Shown in pieces: positions 23,338 to 27,143 of a DNA stretch of 27,143 bases. This DNA is from CAYJAQ01 sp964368275 (GTDB lineage Bacteria > Bacillota_I > Bacilli_A > ML615J-28 > CAG-313), in NCBI GenBank assembly GCA_964368275.1, contig CAYJAQ010000018.1, positions 1-27,143 of the forward strand, in the 5' to 3' direction. A program made the position numbers and the translations under genes. Numbering within the stretch: the stretch's first letter is position 1; every line of letters begins with the position of its first letter. The notes under the pieces are model-generated. The model was not told the DNA's origin. It ran no database searches and saw only the letters and a program-made list of their open reading frames with translations.

Positions 23338-25294
23338 CTTCATCACCACCATTTTCTAATATAAAATTAGTTTCTAAAACAAAGTTATCATCATAATCAA
23401 AGACAACATTATTTTCAATCCATTCACGGCGTGGTTCAACATCATCTCCCATTAAGACACTCACACGATTGTCAGCATCGCCATATTCGCCAATTTTTAC
23501 TTGAATTAAAGTTCGCTTTGCAGGATCCATCGTTGTTTCCCATAATTGTTCAGGGTTCATTTCACCTAGACCTTTATAACGTTGAAGGGTAACGGTTTTT
23601 TGATTACCAATAATTTGTCTTAATTCCTCATCACTCCATGCGTAAGCAACCTTATTCTTAAGTGTTACTTTGTAAAGTGGTGGGGTAGCTATATAAATTT
23701 TTCCAGCTTCGAGAAGTTCAGTCATGAAACGGAAAAAGAATGTCAGTAATAGTACTTGAATATGAGCACCATCAGTATCAGCATCGGTCATAATGATAAT
23801 ACGATTATAGTTACATTTACTAATGTCAAAATCAGCACCAAAACCAGCACCAATAGTGTTAATCATAACCATAATTTCTTCATTTTTTAATACTTCATCT
23901 AATTTTGCTTTTTCTGTATTTAATACTTTACCTTTTAATGGTAGAATAGCTTGAAAAGTTCGATCACGTGCCTGTTTAGCAGAACCGCCTGCGGAGTCAC
24001 CTTCGACTAAAAACAATTCATTAACCTTAGGATTGTAAACTTGCACAGGGGTAAGCTTCCCTAGAAGGTTGGCAGGTTTAGAAGTTTTTTGTTTAACCAT
24101 TCGCGCCTCGTCGCGGGCTCGGCGGGCTGCATCTCGAGCTTTCGCAGCACGCATGGCATTGCCAATCAAAGTATTAGCAATTTCACCTTTTTCAGCTAAA
24201 TAAAACTTCAGCTTTTCGGTAACAACATTTTCAACTGCTGTTCTAGCCTCTTGAGTACCTAACTTGTTCTTTGTTTGTCCCTCAAACTGTAAGAGATTTT
24301 CCGGAATTCTTATTGATATAACGGCAGTGATACCTTCTCGAATATCGGCACCATCCATGTTGAGATCTTTATCCTTTAACAAGCCAACTAGACGAGCGTG
24401 ATCATTAAAGGCCTTTGTTAAAGCTGAGCGGAATCCAGTTTCGTGAGTACCACCATCACGGGTTCTAATATTATTAACAAATGATAAAACATTCTCGTTA
24501 TAGTTCTTATTGCAATATTGAATGGCAGCTTCAATATAAATACCATTACTCTCACCGCTTATAAACACTGGTTCGTGAATAGCTTCTTTACCAAAAGTCA
24601 AACTCTTAACAAATTCAACAATACCTTGTTCAAAATGAAAACTATCACTAACTTCAGTACGCAAATCAATCAAATCAATCCGCAGACCTTTAATCAAGTA
24701 AGCCGATTCTTTAAGTCTAGTAGCAATAGTCTTATAATCAAAAATGGTCGATGAAAAGATCTTTGAATCTGGTTTAAATTTAATTATTGAACCAGTTCTT
24801 TTTGTTGGTCCTAACCACTTAGGTTTTTCAATAATTTTGCCACCATTTTGATAGCGTTGATAGTAAATTTTGCCTTCGCGGTGAATTGTTACTTCTAAAT
24901 ATTCACTTAGAGCATTCACAACACTAGAACCAACGCCATGTAATCCACCGGAAACTTTATAGCCACCTGATTCATCAAATTTACCACCAGCATGAAGCGT
25001 GTTAAAAATAACTTGAGGAGTAGGCAAGTTGTTACTTTTATGTAGACCAGTCGGAATACCACGGCCATTGTCAGTTACCTCAACACTATTGTCAGGATAG
25101 ATTTTCACAATGATTTGGGACCCATAACCACCTAATGCTTCATCTATAGCATTATCGACTATTTCCCATACTAAATGATGTAAACCACGAGCATCGGTAG
25201 AACCGATATACATACCAGGTCTCTTGCGGACTGCTTCTAATCCTTCAAGTACCTGAATGGAGTCTTCTGTGTATTTATTGTTTGGTTTTGCCAT
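23330..25294 (-). CDS. parE: DNA topoisomerase IV subunit B (ParE)
   Basis: This 654-residue ATPase subunit belongs to the GHKL family. The ATP site includes EIVDNAIDEALGG (44-56, catalytic Glu44 and Asn48), DNGRGIP (75-81) and GGLHGVGSSVVNALS (116-130). QTKNKLG (340-346) carries the transducer lysine, and the Toprim domain has VEGDSAGGSA (430-439) and DADTDGAH (504-511), which bind Mg2+ for cleavage. The C-terminal portion YKGLGEMNPEQLWETTM is standard. The frame opens further upstream at 25348, but ATG 25294 has GAGGAGG 6 or so bases upstream and matches the family start. It is translationally coupled to parC. The GyrB alternative is less likely, since the partner lacks a GyrA box and no dnaA, dnaN or recF is near. 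Confidence 0.93.
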   Translation of the reverse strand: MAKPNNKYTEDSIQVLEGLEAVRKRPGMYIGSTDARGLHHLVWEIVDNAIDEALGGYGSQIIVKIYPDNSVEVTDNGRGIPTGLHKSNNLPTPQVIFNTLHAGGKFDESGGYKVSGGLHGVGSSVVNALSEYLEVTIHREGKIYYQRYQNGGKIIEKPKWLGPTKRTGSIIKFKPDSKIFSSTIFDYKTIATRLKESAYLIKGLRIDLIDLRTEVSDSFHFEQGIVEFVKSLTFGKEAIHEPVFISGESNGIYIEAAIQYCNKNYNENVLSFVNNIRTRDGGTHETGFRSALTKAFNDHARLVGLLKDKDLNMDGADIREGITAVISIRIPENLLQFEGQTKNKLGTQEARTAVENVVTEKLKFYLAEKGEIANTLIGNAMRAAKARDAARRARDEARMVKQKTSKPANLLGKLTPVQVYNPKVNELFLVEGDSAGGSAKQARDRTFQAILPLKGKVLNTEKAKLDEVLKNEEIMVMINTIGAGFGADFDISKCNYNRIIIMTDADTDGAHIQVLLLTFFFRFMTELLEAGKIYIATPPLYKVTLKNKVAYAWSDEELRQIIGNQKTVTLQRYKGLGEMNPEQLWETTMDPAKRTLIQVKIGEYGDADNRVSVLMGDDVEPRREWIENNVVFDYDDNFVLETNFILENGGDEDE

Positions 25295-25336
25295 ACATTG
25301 CCTCCTCTTTCGTCTTTTTTCAACTCTATATTTATT

Positions 25337-25365
25337 ATTGTACCACAAGTTTAATTAAAATGCAA
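25337..25365 (-). promoter_or_regulatory. Sigma-A promoter of parE-parC
   Basis: TTGCAT (25360-25365) and TACAAT (25337-25342) are 17 bases apart on the minus strand, with TGTGG before the -10. It lies back to back with the plsY promoter in the 195-base gap between the two genes. Confidence 0.72.
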
Positions 25366-25444
25366 GCAAAACATATTTTTTTATCTAGGCAATAAGCCGA
25401 AAAATAAAAAATGTAACATTTTCATGGCTAATTTTTAGTAATAA

Positions 25445-25453
25445 TGATATAAT
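25445..25453 (+). promoter_or_regulatory. Extended -10 promoter of plsY
   Basis: TGA-TATAAT (25445-25453) lies about 36 bases before the plsY start. No good -35 hexamer is found 16-18 bases upstream, so the extended -10 is likely to carry the promoter. Confidence 0.6.
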
Positions 25454-25489
25454 GTTGTGTAATATGTTTATGTGTGAGGTAGCAACAGA

Positions 25490-26206
25490 ATGTTAATTAT
25501 TTTAATGGAGATAGTATTACTAATTTTAGCATATTTACTGGGGTCTATACCCTCTGCTTTGATAATAAGCAAAATATTTAAAGGTATTGATATTCGTGAA
25601 CATGGTAGCCACAATATGGGAGCTACGAATGTACTACGGGTAATGGGCATAAAATATTCCATCATTGTTTTTGTCATGGATTTATTAAAGGCTGGTATTG
25701 TGGTATCTTTATTCTCACTAAATATTATTGATACCGAAGTCTTCTCGCACTTGCATCCTTTAGTATATGGGGTCGCTGCGATTGTAGGACATATGTTTCC
25801 CATTTTTGCTAAGTTTCGTGGAGGCAAAGGCGTCGCTTGTAGTGCTGGAGTTCTGCTAGCATATGCACCAATAGTTTTCTTAGTTGCCCTATTTGCGTTT
25901 TTAGTAGTCGTATTAATAACTCATTACGTGTCACTAGGTTCTATCATGGCGGTTCAAACTGCGTTTATCGTTTCGTTCTTCTTTGTCCCCTTAGGTCAAA
26001 CTGAACCTGATATTGGAATGACTATTATAATAGGAATCATATTCATTTGGATCCTAATAACCCATCGCTCCAATATCCAGCGACTTCAAGATAAAACCGA
26101 ATCACAGATTACGCTACCTACCCTGGATGACTTAGAACAAAATAACAATGAACGCCGAAATAGTCGTAAATTGAAAAGAGCCGAAAAGAAAAGAAAGGAT
26201 CGTTGA
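25490..26206 (+). CDS. plsY: Acyl-phosphate:glycerol-3-phosphate acyltransferase PlsY
   Basis: This 238-residue membrane enzyme transfers an acyl group from acyl-phosphate (made by PlsX) to glycerol-3-phosphate, the first committed step of phospholipid synthesis in most Gram-positives. The three conserved motifs are present: LLGSIPSALI (16-25), GSHNMGATNVLR (39-50), and GHMFPIFAKFRGGKGVA (100-116). Five or so membrane helices alternate with these loops. The C-terminal tail from about 185 is unusually long and charged (ESQITLPTLDDLEQ, then a Lys/Arg-rich end); most PlsY proteins are about 200 residues. GAGGT lies 9 bases before ATG. A neighbouring parE-parC pair is a common Firmicutes arrangement. 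It stops at TGA, followed at once by a terminator. Confidence 0.96.
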   Translation: MLIILMEIVLLILAYLLGSIPSALIISKIFKGIDIREHGSHNMGATNVLRVMGIKYSIIVFVMDLLKAGIVVSLFSLNIIDTEVFSHLHPLVYGVAAIVGHMFPIFAKFRGGKGVACSAGVLLAYAPIVFLVALFAFLVVVLITHYVSLGSIMAVQTAFIVSFFFVPLGQTEPDIGMTIIIGIIFIWILITHRSNIQRLQDKTESQITLPTLDDLEQNNNERRNSRKLKRAEKKRKDR

Positions 26207-26224
26207 TCCTTTCTATTATTTTTT
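26192..26224. terminator. Bidirectional terminator between plsY and the YneF-family gene
   Basis: AGAAAGGATC (26192-26201) pairs with GATCCTTTCT (26205-26214) in a 10-bp stem with a 3-nt loop. TATTATTTTTT follows on the plus strand and TTTTCTTTTC on the minus strand. It overlaps the plsY stop codon. Confidence 0.82.
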
Positions 26225-26464
26225 CTCGCCCTTTTTCTTATCAGGTTTTGGTGGCTTAACGTTCATGGTATCCATTACTTTGTTAATATCCTTTTCTGAT
26301 GGTTTACGTCCCATTTGCATAAACATTGTTCTAATCATGTTGCGTGTAACAGGAGGGTTCTTTTCAAGTTGTCTTTGGAAAACTTTTCTGGCAATTAAAA
26401 AACCAGCTACTAGTCCTATCAATAGACAAACTACAAATAATACAATTGCTAACCATAGTTCCAT
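26216..26464 (-). CDS. YneF-family (UPF0154) small membrane protein
   Basis: This 82-residue protein has a single N-terminal membrane helix (about 3-24, AIVLFVVCLLIGLVAGFLIA) and a short cytoplasmic helical part. ARKVFQRQLEKNPPVTRNMI followed by MQMGRKPSEKDINKVMDTMN is the UPF0154 (YneF) signature as I recall it. The family is widespread in Bacilli and Mollicutes, and its function is unknown to me. The lysine-rich tail PDKKKGEKK is variable. ATG 26464 begins MELWLAIV like relatives and has AAAGGAG about 12 bases upstream; an upstream in-frame extension to 26521 would run into the promoter and is not supported. Confidence 0.9.
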   Translation of the reverse strand: MELWLAIVLFVVCLLIGLVAGFLIARKVFQRQLEKNPPVTRNMIRTMFMQMGRKPSEKDINKVMDTMNVKPPKPDKKKGEKK

Positions 26465-26492
26465 AATTTTAGTCAACTCCTTTTTCGTGGTA

Positions 26493-26521
26493 ATTATACT
26501 ATAATTAAACCAAAAATTCAA
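26493..26521 (-). promoter_or_regulatory. Sigma-A promoter of the YneF-family gene
   Basis: TTGAAT (26516-26521) and a perfect TATAAT (26493-26498) on the minus strand are 17 bases apart. The start would be near 26486, about 22 bases before the ATG. Confidence 0.8.
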
Positions 26522-26567
26522 ATGATTAAATATTTAAAACTAAATTGTAAAAAAATATGCTTTATAT

Positions 26568-26596
26568 TTGCTTATATTGAAGTTTTTTAGTAAAAT
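26568..26596 (+). promoter_or_regulatory. Sigma-A promoter of the ferredoxin gene
   Basis: TTGCTT (26568-26573) and TAAAAT (26591-26596) on the plus strand are 17 bases apart, about 30 bases before the ferredoxin ATG. Confidence 0.65.
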
Positions 26597-26626
26597 AGTG
26601 TTATAAAAAATTCAAGGAGGAAACCT

Positions 26627-26794
26627 ATGCCTAGAAAAATTACTGATATTTGTATTGCATGTGGAACATGTAAGTCTGAATGCCCAGTTGATTGTATTTC
26701 AGAAGGTGACATTTATGTTGTTGATCCCGATGCATGTATCGACTGCGGAGCGTGCCAAGAAGCTTGCCCTGTAGGTGCAATCGTTGAAGAGTAG
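26627..26794 (+). CDS. Small 2[4Fe-4S] ferredoxin
   Basis: This complete 55-residue gene begins MPRKITDICIACGTC. It has two CxxCxxCxxxCP motifs: Cys9, Cys12, Cys15 and Cys19 in CIACGTCKSECP, and Cys38, Cys41, Cys44 and Cys48 in CIDCGACQEACP, in the normal clostridial-type arrangement in which the last Cys of each motif ligates the other cluster. An extra Cys23 (PVDC) follows the first motif; clostridial ferredoxins usually have Ala there. It is a soluble low-potential electron carrier. AGGAGG 7 bases upstream sets the start. It has its own promoter and terminator and is monocistronic. The gene is below common length cut-offs and easily missed. Confidence 0.95.
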   Translation: MPRKITDICIACGTCKSECPVDCISEGDIYVVDPDACIDCGACQEACPVGAIVEE

Positions 26795-26797
26795 TTC

Positions 26798-26821
26798 AAA
26801 AAAAGCCTGACGGCTTTTTTT
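26798..26821. terminator. Bidirectional terminator between ferredoxin gene and trmK
   Basis: AAAAAAAGCC (26798-26807) and GGCTTTTTTT (26812-26821) pair around the loop TGAC. Both strands end in T runs. The right arm overlaps the stop codon of the minus-strand gene. Confidence 0.85.
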
Positions 26822-27143
26822 ATTTTTTCATAATATTCTTAGTGATTATTGTTTTTTGCTTGATAAGTTCCGCATATCGATCACTAGAGTTAACTTTAGT
26901 TTTAGAAATTGATGTCAAAATGCTGTTAATTTCGGCTAGATAACCATGCCATTTCTTAATAAAAAGAGATGGTTTTTTCATTAGCAAGATTGGACCCATT
27001 AAGCATTCTGCTTCTGAATAAACACGTGCATTTTCGTTATATACAACTTCAATAATTTCATAGGTGAAACCAGCGTCTTCGACAATTTCTTCATTAATAA
27101 TTTCAAAATGATAATCAGATAAAAATCTACGTAGTAATTCAAC
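26820..27143 (-). CDS. trmK: tRNA (adenine22-N1)-methyltransferase TrmK, C-terminal part
   Basis: An open frame enters from the right edge and ends at TAA (26820-26822), leaving 107 C-terminal residues. It reads VELLRRFLSDYHFEI at the edge, then YEIIEVVYNE, and then ECLMGPILLMKKPSLFIKKW. The (F/M)GPxLLxxKxxxFIxKW pattern and the coiled-coil-like helical end (YLAEINSILTSISK) are features of TrmK (YqfN) of Firmicutes as I recall them. The enzyme methylates N1 of A22 in tRNA using SAM; the Rossmann-like catalytic domain would lie beyond the window. The last residues are basic (TKNIMKK). Confidence 0.82.
   Translation of the reverse strand, partial: VELLRRFLSDYHFEIINEEIVEDAGFTYEIIEVVYNENARVYSEAECLMGPILLMKKPSLFIKKWHGYLAEINSILTSISKTKVNSSDRYAELIKQKTIITKNIMKK

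Noticed and set aside
20866..25294. gyrB-gyrA near a replication origin
   Set aside because: The A subunit lacks the GyrA box, no dnaA, dnaN or recF is present, and the neighbour is plsY as often seen for parE-parC. Topoisomerase IV is the better call.
25388..25420. GGCAATAAGCC shared with 34-44 and an AAAATG-TAA-CATTTT palindrome as regulatory elements
   Set aside because: The shared 11-mer makes only a 3-bp stem, and the palindrome is AT-rich and within expectation for this composition.
25468..25827. Minus-strand open frame of 119 codons opposite plsY
   Set aside because: It is antisense to the catalytic motifs of plsY, and no promoter or ribosome binding site is seen for it.

Overview
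The window is from a low-GC Bacillota (Firmicutes) genome of the Bacilli / Erysipelotrichia-like type. The evidence is the AT-rich sequence, AGGAGG-type ribosome binding sites, sigma-A promoters of TTGACA-N17-TATAAT type with frequent TRTGn extended -10 boxes, and gene neighbourhoods known from Bacillus (lepA-hemW; spoIIM-xerD-deoB; cmk-rpsA-der). UGA acts as a stop and Trp is read from UGG, so this is the standard bacterial code and not the mycoplasma code. Two sporulation-family proteins (SpoIIM-like and SpoVIF-like) suggest a spore former or a lineage derived from one. No phage, IS element, CRISPR array, tRNA or rRNA was seen.

Layout. (1) 1-708 holds no convincing gene. It contains short direct repeats, two tandem minus-strand terminators, and a diverged second copy of the sequence flanking the 3' end of the first gene. 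(2) 709-8408, minus strand, is a long tightly packed run: a small unknown protein, a DapA-like aldolase, lepA, hemW, a SpoIIM-like protein, xerD, deoB and an alpha/beta hydrolase. (3) 8466-11125, plus strand, is a TPP-riboswitch-led operon: thiT, a one-TM unknown protein and a BspA-type leucine-rich-repeat protein. It ends at a bidirectional terminator shared with (4) tldD-tldE on the minus strand. (5) 13895-15310 is a CNNM/CorC-type membrane protein with a perfect consensus promoter. (6) 15311-15754 is a gene-free interval with three strong hairpin terminators on both strands and at least one promoter, and is the best place for unrecognised small RNAs. (7) 15755-17243 is a SpoVIF-family protein, a putative anti-sigma factor and its ECF sigma factor. 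(8) 17389-20763 is der and an in-frame Cmk-RpsA fusion. (9) 20866-25294 is parE-parC (topoisomerase IV). (10) 25490-27143 is plsY (plus), a YneF-family protein (minus), a small 2[4Fe-4S] ferredoxin (plus) and the 3' part of trmK (minus).

Most genes are core housekeeping: translation (LepA, Der, S1), chromosome topology and segregation (ParCE, XerD), nucleotide metabolism (Cmk, DeoB), phospholipid synthesis (PlsY), vitamin uptake (ThiT) and tRNA modification (TrmK). The more unusual items are the Cmk-RpsA fusion with an A8 tract and internal start at the junction, the small-RNA candidates at 15.5-15.75 kb, the two uncharacterised envelope proteins behind a TPP riboswitch, a DapA-like protein lacking a catalytic-triad tyrosine, and a hydrolase with a non-canonical nucleophile elbow.
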